Positions 1 through 6,213 of a stretch of DNA of 7,707 bases are shown piece by piece. The stretch is from the NCBI GenBank assembly GCA_028687085.1, contig JAQUAU010000034.1, forward strand, positions 1 through 7,707. The letters are read 5' to 3'. The stretch comes from Minisyncoccota bacterium (GTDB lineage: Bacteria; Patescibacteriota; Minisyncoccia; Phycocordibacterales; Phycocordibacteraceae). How positions within the stretch are numbered: the first letter of the stretch is position 1; every line of letters begins with the position of its first letter. Position numbers and translations under genes: made by a program. The notes beneath the pieces are model-generated. The model did no database searches. It was given only the letters and a program-made list of their open reading frames with translations, and was not told where the DNA came from.

Positions 1-311
1 CAGGGGATGAAGACCATGTCGCTACCCGAGAGCGCTTCTTGGATCTCTTGACGAGTCTCTTCAGCTGCACGCTTGCCGAGCTCGGGGTTCATGCCGGTGC
101 CGAGACCGCGGGTGAGATTCTTGCCGATGTGGATCTTGCGCTTTGCAAGCGAGCGATGAAGGTCCTGTGCATCGGAGTTCACGGCGATGAACTCGACACC
201 GCGCACCTTCGACTCGATCATGTGATTGATCGCATTCTTGCCGGAACCGCCGACGCCGACCACACGAATCCTCGCGAATGTCTCGATCTCCGGTTCGATG
301 CGCTTGGACAT
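1..311 (-). CDS. ftsZ: Cell division protein FtsZ, N-terminal part (cut by window edge)
   Basis: This is the tubulin-like GTPase that polymerises into the division ring at mid-cell. Only the first 103 codons lie in the window; the C-terminus is off the left edge. The visible part matches the FtsZ N-terminus in order: a first beta strand and nucleotide-binding turn (RIRVVGVGGSGKNAINHMI, residues about 14-32), then EFIAVNSDAQDLHRSLA, then KIHIGKNLTRGLGTGMNPEL and a helix ending in SGSDMVFIP just before the tubulin signature. The usual glycine-rich turn GVGGGGGNA reads GVGGSGKNA here. The start at 311 fits family length and has no strong Shine-Dalgarno site. ftsZ follows ftsA by 117 bp, the classical division order, with two hairpins and a possible promoter in the gap. 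The identification is secure from conserved motifs. Confidence 0.96.
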   Translation of the reverse strand, partial: MSKRIEPEIETFARIRVVGVGGSGKNAINHMIESKVRGVEFIAVNSDAQDLHRSLAKRKIHIGKNLTRGLGTGMNPELGKRAAEETRQEIQEALSGSDMVFIP

Positions 312-339
312 AGGAAAAGCTTATTGAGTAATTCTCGTC

Positions 340-367
340 ATACTAACAGAAGCGGGGGATATGCAAA
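340..367 (-). promoter_or_regulatory. Possible ftsZ promoter
   Basis: On the minus strand an extended -10 (TGT followed by TAGTAT, 340-345) lies 28 bp before the ftsZ start. TTTGCA sits 16 bp further upstream (362-367) as a weak -35. The predicted RNA would start near 333 and carry a leader of about 22 nt. The TG-N-TA pattern matches the other promoter candidates in this window, but the hexamers are only about 4/6 to consensus. Confidence 0.3.
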
Positions 368-384
368 TATTGACAATAGGCTAA

Positions 385-428
385 AACATTTCTTCGAAAT
401 GTTCGCCCAAACGCACCTTTTGTGCGTT
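385..428 (-). terminator. Two consecutive hairpins after ftsA
   Basis: The first hairpin begins directly after the ftsA stop codon: a 7-bp perfect stem AACGCAC/GTGCGTT (410-416 with 422-428) and a 5-nt loop. The second is an 8-bp AT-rich stem AACATTTC/GAAATGTT (385-392 with 396-403) with a 3-nt loop, followed on the minus strand by a short T run. The second looks like a weak intrinsic terminator, and the first could slow or protect the ftsA message. They may uncouple ftsZ level from ftsA, but read-through is likely. Confidence 0.45.
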
Positions 429-1586
429 CTAGGGCAAGAATTGCTGAAAGAACTTGCTCACCGAGGCACTGAGACTCTTCTTTGGCGCATTGGTGTCGCC
501 CGTGAGACCCCAGAGGGCGAGGCCGTAGGCGACGGCCCAGGTCGCGTCGCGAATCTTGGTGTCGGCCGAGAGGCGGAACTCGGCGAGCCTTGCCGGGAGC
601 TTCAGGGAGCCGCGAGCGATGTCGCTGATCGAGCCGACGCCCGCGCCGCCGCCGCTGATGATGATGCCGGCAGGCAGGGGGCCGCGCCGGCCGAGCGACT
701 TAAGGTGCTTGTCGATGAGTGCGAACATCGCGTTTAGGCGCCCGACGATGAAGTCGTCTACCTTCTTGCGTGGATACATCTGGCCCGAGAGGCGACCGAG
801 CTTCACGCGCTCGGCTTCTTCAAGCGAGATGCGAAATCCGAGTGCGATGTCGTCGGTGATGTGGCTTGAACCCATTGGGAATACTTTTACCGACACGGGA
901 ATATTTTCGTCATAGACGACTATGGAAATGGTTTCGGCGCCGATGTTCGCGAGGACGCAGCCCTTCATCTTCTGGTCGCCTTCAAGGAGCACATAGGAGC
1001 CGGCGAGCGGAGAGGCCATCTGATCGATGATCTCGATGTCGGCCTCTTCGACTGCGGCGGCGAGCGCCTCTTCGTGCTGAGCGAGACAGGTGATGAAGAG
1101 GTAGTCCACCTCGAGCCGGACGCCCTTCATGCCGAGCGGGTCGCCGAGCACCTTCACGCCGTCGACGCGATATTCAAGCGGGATGCTATGCAGGACGTGG
1201 CGATTGAGGAATCCGGGTGCCGCCGCCTCGCGTGCCGCCTTCACGGCCTTCTCGAGATCGAGGGCGGTAATCTCTTGGTCGGCACGCGAGATGATAGCCG
1301 AGCCGCTTGCGCGCGCCTCGTCGAGCGAGATGCCGCCCACAGCGAGAAAGCCGGTGCGAATCGGCACGCGCGCCGCACTCTCGGCTTGTTGCTTCGCTTC
1401 GAGAATGCTCTTGGCCACCTCTTCTTTGTTGACGATATAGCCGTGGCGCAGGCCCTTTGACTCGGCGAGGCCGGTGCCGATGATACGGAGCTGGCGCCCG
1501 CCGCCTTTAGAGGCGACTTCTTCGACGACGACCATCTTCACCTGATAGGTGCCGATGTCGATTCCGGTTGCGATGCGTCGTTTCAT
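429..1586 (-). CDS. ftsA: Cell division protein FtsA (actin-like membrane tether for FtsZ)
   Basis: FtsA is an actin-fold ATP-binding protein that anchors FtsZ filaments to the membrane. The 385 residues show phosphate-1 loop GIDIGTYQVK (8-17), an SHS2/1C-type insert (about 80-165), a phosphate-2 region VLANIGAETISIVVYD (211-226), and the adenosine loop GIIISGGGAGVGSI (307-320). A C-terminal amphipathic segment (SVSKFFQQFLP, 375-385) follows a linker of about 15 residues and is the expected membrane-targeting helix. The phosphate-2 loop lacks the usual DIGGGTTD, reading NIGAETIS; I recall this variant from CPR FtsA proteins. I chose the start at 1586 because an upstream GTG at 1661 would add 25 residues with no family similarity. 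The start lies inside the end of ybeY, and no Shine-Dalgarno site is visible, so translational coupling is likely. Confidence 0.95.
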   Translation of the reverse strand: MKRRIATGIDIGTYQVKMVVVEEVASKGGGRQLRIIGTGLAESKGLRHGYIVNKEEVAKSILEAKQQAESAARVPIRTGFLAVGGISLDEARASGSAIISRADQEITALDLEKAVKAAREAAAPGFLNRHVLHSIPLEYRVDGVKVLGDPLGMKGVRLEVDYLFITCLAQHEEALAAAVEEADIEIIDQMASPLAGSYVLLEGDQKMKGCVLANIGAETISIVVYDENIPVSVKVFPMGSSHITDDIALGFRISLEEAERVKLGRLSGQMYPRKKVDDFIVGRLNAMFALIDKHLKSLGRRGPLPAGIIISGGGAGVGSISDIARGSLKLPARLAEFRLSADTKIRDATWAVAYGLALWGLTGDTNAPKKSLSASVSKFFQQFLP

Positions 1587-1989
1587 TAGGTAAAGGGCGC
1601 GCGTCACCTGTGACAAACGTTGCCACAAGTTTTCGTTCGCATTGCTCCATAGTAACACCATGCGCCATGCCTTTTATATGCAAGAGCCCGTGGATAAAGA
1701 GTAGGAGCAGGAAGCTGGAGGCAGGAAGCTTGAAATCGGGGGCTTGCTTCGCGGCTTCGGTGGGGCAGATAATAATCTCAGCACTCTTGTTCCCCACCAC
1801 ATACGACAGCACGTTCGGGACGTACTCCTTTTTGCGCAGCTGCATATTCAAAGCGCGCGCCTTTGTCGAGCCGACGAAGGCGAGAGAGATATCCCAGCCC
1901 GGCACTACTTTCTTGGCTACCTCAGCAAAAGGCAAACCCGCCACAACGTTCTGTTGGCGGGTGCTGTTGTGTATTGAAACACTCCCCAT
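1507..1989 (-). CDS. ybeY: YbeY, endoribonuclease / 16S rRNA maturation factor
   Basis: YbeY is a zinc-dependent factor needed for 16S rRNA 3'-end processing and 70S quality control. The metal site is clear: HGLLHIKGMAH (100-110) gives the H-x3-H-x5-H triad His100, His104, His110. The preceding core also fits the family (ISLAFVGSTKARALNMQLRK, then VPNVLSYVV and EIIICPTEA). The protein is 160 residues. After about residue 128 it leaves the family pattern and ends in an Arg/His-rich tail, of which the last 25 or so residues overlap the start of ftsA in another frame. The first ATG lies 5 bp after rpsU, so the two are probably cotranscribed, joining a 30S protein to a 30S maturation factor. Translational coupling to rpsU and then to ftsA is an inference. 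Confidence 0.93.
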   Translation of the reverse strand: MGSVSIHNSTRQQNVVAGLPFAEVAKKVVPGWDISLAFVGSTKARALNMQLRKKEYVPNVLSYVVGNKSAEIIICPTEAAKQAPDFKLPASSFLLLLFIHGLLHIKGMAHGVTMEQCERKLVATFVTGDARPLPNETTHRNRNRHRHLSGEDGRRRRSRL

Positions 1990-1994
1990 CCTTG

Positions 1995-2255
1995 CTAGCG
2001 CTTGCGCGTCTTCTTGGCGGCCGGATCGATCTTGCCGAGCTTCACGAGCTCGTTGTAGTTCTCGCGGCGAGTCTTCGAGATAAGGGCGCGCTTGTGACCG
2101 ACGTTCTTAGACTTGGTGCGCTCGAAGTAGCGGCCGTTTCGCACTTCGCGCACGAGGCCGAGGGTTTGGGCGCGGCGGGTGAAGCGGCGAATAAGCGCGG
2201 CAGAACTTTCGTTCTTTCCGCGGCGGACTTCGACTCGTGCTCCTGTTTCAACCAT
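1995..2255 (-). CDS. rpsU: Small ribosomal subunit protein bS21
   Basis: bS21 binds near the anti-Shine-Dalgarno end of 16S rRNA in the 30S subunit. The 86 residues have the bS21 core: VEVRRGKNESSAALIRRFTR (8-27), then RAQTLGLVREVRNGRYFERT and a basic tail ending AAKKTRKR. It is longer than the roughly 70-residue E. coli protein because of N- and C-terminal extensions. The start at 2255 is the only sensible ATG. No SD site is present, and a -10 box ends 9 nt before it, which would give an almost leaderless mRNA. It sits 36 bp after the HisRS-like gene and 5 bp before ybeY. Confidence 0.93.
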   Translation of the reverse strand: MVETGARVEVRRGKNESSAALIRRFTRRAQTLGLVREVRNGRYFERTKSKNVGHKRALISKTRRENYNELVKLGKIDPAAKKTRKR

Positions 2256-2264
2256 GATTCCCCG

Positions 2265-2294
2265 ACTCTAGCACATCTGTGCTGTGATTGTCTA
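2265..2294 (-). promoter_or_regulatory. rpsU promoter with extended -10
   Basis: On the minus strand TGCTAGAGT gives an extended -10 (TAGAGT, 2265-2270), 9 nt before the rpsU ATG. TAGACA (2289-2294, 5/6 to TTGACA) lies 18 bp upstream and shares its TAG with the stop codon of the HisRS-like gene. The predicted start is near 2258, so the leader would be about 3 nt. Confidence 0.55.
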
Positions 2295-3437
2295 CACAAA
2301 CGCCTTCAGGCGTTCGGCGAGGCCGAGAAGGGGGAGGACCGTCTGCTCCTGTGTCTTGGTGTTGCGGAGTATCGCTGACCCTTCGAGCGCCTCCTTACGC
2401 CCCATGATGAGGAGATAGGGGCTCGCACGGCGTTCGGCGAGGTGGAGCTGTTCAGTGAGGGATTCGACGCCGATATCCTGCGCCAAGGAGACGTGCGCCT
2501 TGCGGAAGTCTTCAGCAAGTTTGATGGAAAGGCGCTTCGCCTCGTCGCCGATGTGGACGAAGGAGAAGCGCAGGCGCGCCGGGTTGGCCTTCTTCACCGC
2601 CATGCCTTCACTCCCGATCTGGAGCACAGCGCAGGTCGCGCTTAGGGAAGGGCCCGGAAAGAAGTGGCGGGTGAGGTCGCTGTAGCGGCTGCCCCAGGCG
2701 ACGCGACGTCCGCCGATGGTGAGTTCGAAGCAGGTGTCGTTCCACACATTGCCGCGGCTGATGAGATTTTTTGCGAGCTCGTAGGGCGTCTCGGTCATCT
2801 CCAGGTATTCGAGCAGATCTTCAAAGCGCTTGCGACTCGCATCAGAAAGGTGTTCGGTCGGTGCAGGCAGGTCATCGGCGTATTCACTCTGGATCGCGAG
2901 TTCGGCGGCCTCGAGCGCATCGCGTTTGGCGCAGTCGAGGCATTCTTGCGGGAGCGTGCTCGCACGCTTTTTGAAAAAGTTCCCGAGCTCGCGCGCGTAT
3001 CGCGCGCGTGTCTCCTTGTCGCCCATCGAGTTCAGCCGAACGACCGGCTCTTCGTGATAGAGGTCGCGCGTAAGGGCGATGAGCGCGCGAATGATGACGA
3101 CATCAGCAATCGCGCGGTCGGTGCCGAGTGCATGGAACTGGATGGTCGCCTTCTTCTGCACCGATCGGCCGGGCGCGATGTTCGTGTGCCAGAGAAAGAG
3201 TGGTTGACGAGGGTTCGGCGTGCACTCGACCTTCTGACAATGCCGTAAGAAGCTCACTACGGTCTCGGCAACCGGGTCGAGCGAGAGATGGGTAAGCGCC
3301 TCCGGGTACCCCGTATGTTTCGGCATGTTCCCGCGTGCCCTCGCAGTCAGAGATGAAAGCGGAGTGAAGCCGTAGTATTGACCGACCGCATGCGCTTTAT
3401 GGAGAAGTTCGTCTGCCGGTATCGTGTCGCGCATCAT
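2292..3437 (-). CDS. Histidyl-tRNA synthetase-like protein with altered catalytic motifs
   Basis: The 381 residues follow the HisRS fold along their whole length: an N-terminal RDTIPADELL-like entry, QFHALGTD (100-107, HisRS QFHQIG), the HisRS marker NSMGDKETRARY (136-147), a linker with Cys166/Cys169, and a C-terminal anticodon-binding domain (about 288-381). Residues that define an active enzyme are changed. The motif-2 arginine loop (FRYERPQ type) reads NIAPGRS, the PEGTA segment reads LDPVAET (52-58), RGLDYY reads SRGNVW (227-232), GGRYDGL reads WGSRYSDL, and the motif-3 GFAIGLER segment reads SLSATCAVLQI. It is therefore either a divergent HisRS or a HisZ-like paralogue without aminoacylation; CPR bacteria generally lack histidine synthesis, which argues against a true HisZ. 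The ATGATG start overlaps the lepB stop by 4 nt. Confidence 0.8.
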   Translation of the reverse strand: MMRDTIPADELLHKAHAVGQYYGFTPLSSLTARARGNMPKHTGYPEALTHLSLDPVAETVVSFLRHCQKVECTPNPRQPLFLWHTNIAPGRSVQKKATIQFHALGTDRAIADVVIIRALIALTRDLYHEEPVVRLNSMGDKETRARYARELGNFFKKRASTLPQECLDCAKRDALEAAELAIQSEYADDLPAPTEHLSDASRKRFEDLLEYLEMTETPYELAKNLISRGNVWNDTCFELTIGGRRVAWGSRYSDLTRHFFPGPSLSATCAVLQIGSEGMAVKKANPARLRFSFVHIGDEAKRLSIKLAEDFRKAHVSLAQDIGVESLTEQLHLAERRASPYLLIMGRKEALEGSAILRNTKTQEQTVLPLLGLAERLKAFV

Positions 3438-4018
3438 GGCAGTATGAGTGTCGTGGTGCTGTCCTGCGAAAGATAAGAAACGGCGCCCGGGAAGAATCCA
3501 CTTTCCTTAAGTGGGAGGAGCCGAAGGTCGACACGGCCGATGATGTCCTTCTTCGGCAAGGGTCCCCAGACGCGACTGTCAGAGGAGTTCGGGCGATTGT
3601 CACCCATGACAAAATATTCTCCGGGGTTGAGGGACACATTCTTTGTGTACGTCGCATCTTCGTTCACGATGTAAGGTTCAGCGAGTTTGAGTTCTGCGCC
3701 GTCGGTGGTCGTGATGGTAACGGCGCCATGATTGATAGAAACCGTCTCGCCCGGCAGGCCGATGATGCGCTTGATATAGAAGATGGAAGGGTTCCCGGGG
3801 TAGCGGAAGACGATCACCTCGCCGCGCGCGGGCGCCTTGAAGTTGTAGAGGAACTCGTCGATGATGAGATAATCGAGATTTTCGAAGGTGGGGTGCATCG
3901 ACTCGCCGTCGACGACAAAAGGGGAGACGACGAAGACGCGGATGGGGATGACGACGACGACAATAAGGAGTGCAAGCGTGAAAAGATCCTTCAGGAGACC
4001 CTTTCCAGTGTCAGACAT
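3434..4018 (-). CDS. lepB: Signal peptidase I
   Basis: This is the membrane serine/lysine protease that removes signal peptides from exported preproteins on the outer face of the membrane. The 194 residues have one N-terminal membrane segment (about 12-31, LFTLALLIVVVVIPIRVFVV). Box B follows with the catalytic serine, DGESMHPTF (Ser40), and then the box D lysine, YIKRIIGLPGE (Lys83). Box E, MGDNRPNSSDSRVWGP, comes next. The size is typical of a single-membrane-span, Gram-positive-type enzyme. The start at 4018 places the membrane segment correctly, and it has no SD site. A TACAAT -10 box lies only 6 nt upstream, so the mRNA may be leaderless. It is the first gene of the minus-strand block, transcribed divergently from pth, and overlaps the next gene by ATGA. 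Confidence 0.95.
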   Translation of the reverse strand: MSDTGKGLLKDLFTLALLIVVVVIPIRVFVVSPFVVDGESMHPTFENLDYLIIDEFLYNFKAPARGEVIVFRYPGNPSIFYIKRIIGLPGETVSINHGAVTITTTDGAELKLAEPYIVNEDATYTKNVSLNPGEYFVMGDNRPNSSDSRVWGPLPKKDIIGRVDLRLLPLKESGFFPGAVSYLSQDSTTTLILP

Positions 4019-4024
4019 GGGAGC

Positions 4025-4052
4025 ATTGTACGCGTCCGTTTATACAACGCAA
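4025..4052 (-). promoter_or_regulatory. lepB promoter
   Basis: TACAAT (4025-4030, minus strand) is 5/6 to the -10 consensus. TTGCGT (4047-4052) is 16 bp upstream as a weak -35. Only 6 nt separate the -10 from the lepB ATG, so the RNA would start at or next to the initiation codon. TATAAA further upstream (minus strand, about 4037-4042) is an alternative -10 that would give a leader of about 12 nt. Confidence 0.45.
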
Positions 4053-4200
4053 GTCATTTCAATTTTTGAGCACGCGTCGATGCGTCCAACGGCGCATCGC
4101 GCTCACTCTCGCCAGCGCAAATTGCAGCGCAGCTGCCCTACGGCGCTGCAATTACCATGCTGCGCCGGCTCCGAGAGTCTCCAAAATTGAAATGACTTGC
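4049..4200. repeat. Nested inverted repeat between divergent lepB and pth
   Basis: The outer arms are a perfect 18-bp inverted repeat: GCAAGTCATTTCAATTTT at 4049-4066 and its reverse complement at 4183-4200. Inside are a 7-bp stem CGATGCG/CGCATCG (4078-4084 with 4093-4099), a 6-bp pair CTCTCG/CGAGAG (4106-4111 with 4172-4177), and an 11-bp perfect stem AATTGCAGCGC (4120-4130 with 4143-4153). The arms end just before the two divergent -10 regions, so they may be a shared upstream promoter element or regulator site. A small non-coding insertion is the other reading. No ORF is supported inside. Confidence 0.7.
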
Positions 4201-4212
4201 TTATGCTAGGAT
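4187..4212 (+). promoter_or_regulatory. pth promoter with extended -10
   Basis: TGCTAGGAT gives an extended -10 (TAGGAT, 4207-4212) with TTGAAA (4187-4192) 14 bp upstream inside the inverted-repeat arm. The spacer is short, so the TG extension probably carries the activity. The -10 ends 6 nt before the pth ATG, which predicts a leaderless mRNA. No SD site is present. Confidence 0.5.
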
Positions 4213-4218
4213 ACGCGC

Positions 4219-4839
4219 ATGGCACTCGTCATTGTAGGGCTCGGGAACCCGGGCAAGGAGTACGAAAAGACGCGGCACAACGCGGGGCGCAGCGCGGTGG
4301 AGCTCGTTGCGAAACAACATGACTTCGACGAATTCGTTTTTAATAAAACAAGCAATGCCCTCGTGAGTAAGGGGGCGATAGAGGGAGAGAATGCAACGCT
4401 CGTGTTGCCGGAGACAATGATGAATCTCTCGGGCAAGGCCGTTGCGGCATTGGTGAAGAGCCCGAAGGCGGCAAAAAACCTGCTCGTCATCCACGATGAT
4501 CTCGACCTGCCGATCGGCACGGTGAAGATGGTGTTCGGCCGCGGCAGCGGCGGGCATAAGGGTGTGGAGAGCGTGATGCGGAGCATCAAGACAAAAGACT
4601 TTGCGCGCATAAGGATCGGTATTGCTCCACTGAAGAATCCCGCCTCCGCCAAGGCTACGGCGGGCAAGCAGGCGAAGAAGCTCAAAGACGAAGAGAAAGT
4701 TATCAAGCTCGTGATAGGGAAGTGGAAGCCCTCCGAGGAATCCGTGGCGAAGAAGTCAATCAAAAAAGCCGCGGAGGCCGCGCGCCTCTTCGCGACCGAA
4801 GGTATCGAATCTGCCACCATGTTCGCCAATACGCGCTAA
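4219..4839 (+). CDS. pth: Peptidyl-tRNA hydrolase
   Basis: Pth cleaves peptidyl-tRNA released by stalled ribosomes and so recycles tRNA in the cytoplasm. The 206 residues show GLGNPGKEYEKTRHNAG (7-23) with Asn10 and the catalytic His20, then METMMNL-like PETMMNLSG (65-72) with Asn69. IHDDLDLPIG (91-100) carries the aspartate that activates the histidine, and GRGSGGHKGVESV (107-119) follows. At the last site most family members have GGHNG, whose Asn contacts substrate; here it is Lys114. About ten extra residues (PASAKATAGKQ, 141-151) are encoded by a GC-rich palindrome. The C-terminus is lysine/alanine rich. The gene stands alone on the plus strand, divergent from lepB and convergent with rpsA, and shares a terminator with the latter. 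Confidence 0.95.
   Translation: MALVIVGLGNPGKEYEKTRHNAGRSAVELVAKQHDFDEFVFNKTSNALVSKGAIEGENATLVLPETMMNLSGKAVAALVKSPKAAKNLLVIHDDLDLPIGTVKMVFGRGSGGHKGVESVMRSIKTKDFARIRIGIAPLKNPASAKATAGKQAKKLKDEEKVIKLVIGKWKPSEESVAKKSIKKAAEAARLFATEGIESATMFANTR
4639..4664 (+). repeat. GC-rich palindromic insert inside pth
   Basis: A GC-rich segment flanked by CCCGCC (4639-4644) and GGCGGG (4659-4664), with an inner GCC-AA-GGC stem, encodes Pro-Ala-Ser-Ala-Lys-Ala-Thr-Ala-Gly (residues 141-149). It falls where Pth proteins have a surface loop between RIRIGI and the following helix. I recall palindromes of this kind, and peptides like ASAKATAGK, as scattered insertions in Parcubacteria genomes, but only one copy is visible here. 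Confidence 0.5.
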
Positions 4840-4852
4840 AAAAGAAAACTGC

Positions 4853-4892
4853 AAAGCAAAAACACTATCATATATGATAGTGTTTTTGCTTT
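4853..4892. terminator. Bidirectional intrinsic terminator between pth and rpsA
   Basis: This is a perfect 40-bp palindrome centred between 4872 and 4873. Each arm has an AGCAAAAACACTATCATA-type sequence, so both strands give a strong stem followed by TTTTTGCTTTT. It lies between converging genes, 13 bp after the pth stop and 25 bp from the rpsA stop, and can end both transcripts. Confidence 0.9.
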
Positions 4893-4917
4893 TGATTAAC
4901 ACTTAGTGTCAATCAAC

Positions 4918-6039
4918 TTATTTCTTTTTGCCTGCGTACGTGAGTGTCATGCGCTGTTCCTTCGGTTCAAACAGGGCGATGGTGAAGGGATAGGTCTTGC
5001 CGAGCTCGAGCGTCTCGCGCAGCTGTGCCGGCGATTCGAACTCGCTCACATGCACCAGGCCGGCGACGCCCTCTTCGATCGAAGCGAGCGCACCGTGCTT
5101 GTTGTACTTGATGACAACACCCGGCACCTCCATATCCTTTGTGTAGCGAGCGGCGGCGGTGTGCCACGGATTCTCTTTGAGCGCCTTTACCGAGAGGGAG
5201 ATCTTGCCGTCCTTGATCTCGATGACCTTCACGCGCACCTTGTCGCTCACCTTGAAGAGCGCATGAGGATCCTCGACGAGGCCCCAGTCGAGCTCGCTGA
5301 TGTGCACGAGACCTTCGAGGCCCGGCTCCAGCTTCACGAAGACGCCGAAGTCGACGATGCCGGTCACCTCACCCTCGGCAGAGTCGCCGACCTGGTATTT
5401 GTCGATAAGCGAAGCCTTCTCTTCAGCCTCGTTGCCGGTGCGTTCTGAGAAGATGAGCTTGTTCTCCTTCGCGTCGGCGGTGATGATGCGCACCGAGAGC
5501 GGATGGCCGACAAGCAACATAAGCTCGCCGAGAATCTTGTCCTTATCGCCCTCGGGGACGCGCGGATAGTGGTCCTTTGAGAGCTGAGAGGCGGGGAGGA
5601 ACCCTTGGATGCCCTGCCACGAGAGGATGAGTCCGCCCTTGTTCGCCTCTTCGACGATGAGCGAGTAGGGAGTCTGCGAGAGGATAGCCGTCTCAGCTTC
5701 ACCCCAGATAGCCGCCTGACGAGCCTCCTTGAGTGAGAGCTCGATATAGCCCTCGCGGCCGGCGGGGTCGATGACCTTGGCACTGATCGAGTCGCCCGGA
5801 TTCGCCTTGCGCAATACATCAGCGGCGTTGAGGTATTCGCGGCCGTAGATGAGGCCAGTGCCAAAGGGCGGGAGGTCAATGTAGACCCGGCCGCGGTTCA
5901 TCGCGATGATGGTGCCCTCGACAAGGTCGCCGGTAGACGGCGGTGTCGGGATAGCGTCAATAAGGCCCTCCATCGGGTGGCCTTCGGGGAGGTGAATGGT
6001 CGGCAACGGAATAGCCTTTACCTTAGTCTCTTCAGACAT
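4918..6039 (-). CDS. rpsA: Ribosomal protein S1, four S1 domains
   Basis: S1 binds mRNA and helps deliver it to the 30S subunit. The 373 residues contain four OB-fold S1 repeats: about 37-104 (GDLVEGTIIAMNRGRVYIDL), 125-200 (degenerate, with GIQGFLPASQL), 218-286 (GEVTGIVDFGVFVKLEPG, GLVHISEL, the best conserved) and 302-369 (GVVIKYNKHGALASIEEGVA, GLVHVSE). E. coli S1 has six repeats; four is common in Gram-positives and CPR. A short basic tail GKKK ends the protein. The start at 6039 fits the family. A GTG at 6120 is in the same open frame and would add 27 residues without S1 similarity. No SD site precedes 6039. The -10 box at 6132-6137 gives a leader of about 86 nt, which could hold autoregulation. 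Confidence 0.93.
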   Translation of the reverse strand: MSEETKVKAIPLPTIHLPEGHPMEGLIDAIPTPPSTGDLVEGTIIAMNRGRVYIDLPPFGTGLIYGREYLNAADVLRKANPGDSISAKVIDPAGREGYIELSLKEARQAAIWGEAETAILSQTPYSLIVEEANKGGLILSWQGIQGFLPASQLSKDHYPRVPEGDKDKILGELMLLVGHPLSVRIITADAKENKLIFSERTGNEAEEKASLIDKYQVGDSAEGEVTGIVDFGVFVKLEPGLEGLVHISELDWGLVEDPHALFKVSDKVRVKVIEIKDGKISLSVKALKENPWHTAAARYTKDMEVPGVVIKYNKHGALASIEEGVAGLVHVSEFESPAQLRETLELGKTYPFTIALFEPKEQRMTLTYAGKKK

Positions 6040-6131
6040 ATATATAGCAGTGCTGATTTTCCAAAATCGGTACTCGCGCCTTGCGACATCGAGGGTTAGC
6101 CGATTCGTACTTCTCTGCACGCAACTCGTGG

Positions 6132-6140
6132 ACTATAGCA
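6132..6140 (-). promoter_or_regulatory. rpsA promoter, extended -10
   Basis: On the minus strand TGCTATAGT (TATAGT at 6132-6137, 5/6 with TG extension) lies just downstream of the unit A terminator and upstream of rpsA. It has the same -10 as units A, B and C. No convincing -35 is seen. The RNA would start near 6125. Confidence 0.6.
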
Positions 6141-6150
6141 CACGGTGTAG

Positions 6151-6184
6151 AAAAAGAAAAAGGCCCGCCTATGGGGGCGGGCCT
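6151..6184 (-). terminator. Intrinsic terminator of unit A
   Basis: A 9-bp stem AGGCCCGCC/GGCGGGCCT (6161-6169 with 6176-6184) with a 6-nt loop is followed on the minus strand by TTTTCTTTTT (6151-6160). It is a textbook intrinsic terminator and separates unit A from the rpsA promoter. Confidence 0.9.
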
Positions 6185-6213
6185 CCGGAGAACACTGTGG
6201 GAAAGTGCTGCTC

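Noticed and set aside
39..3248. Long plus-strand ORFs opposite ftsZ, ftsA, rpsU and the HisRS-like gene
   Set aside because: They are antisense frames of well-conserved genes and encode no recognisable domains.
4049..4200. Insertion sequence remnant
   Set aside because: There is no transposase fragment and no clear target-site duplication, so I call it only a nested inverted repeat.
4201..4829. Minus-strand ORFs opposite pth
   Set aside because: The plus-strand frame has all Pth catalytic motifs; the antisense frames are low in family features and lack start signals.
6040..6046. TGCTATATA immediately before the rpsA ATG as its promoter
   Set aside because: A -10 there would place the RNA start inside the coding sequence, after the ATG. 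The TATAGT at 6132-6137 is a better candidate.
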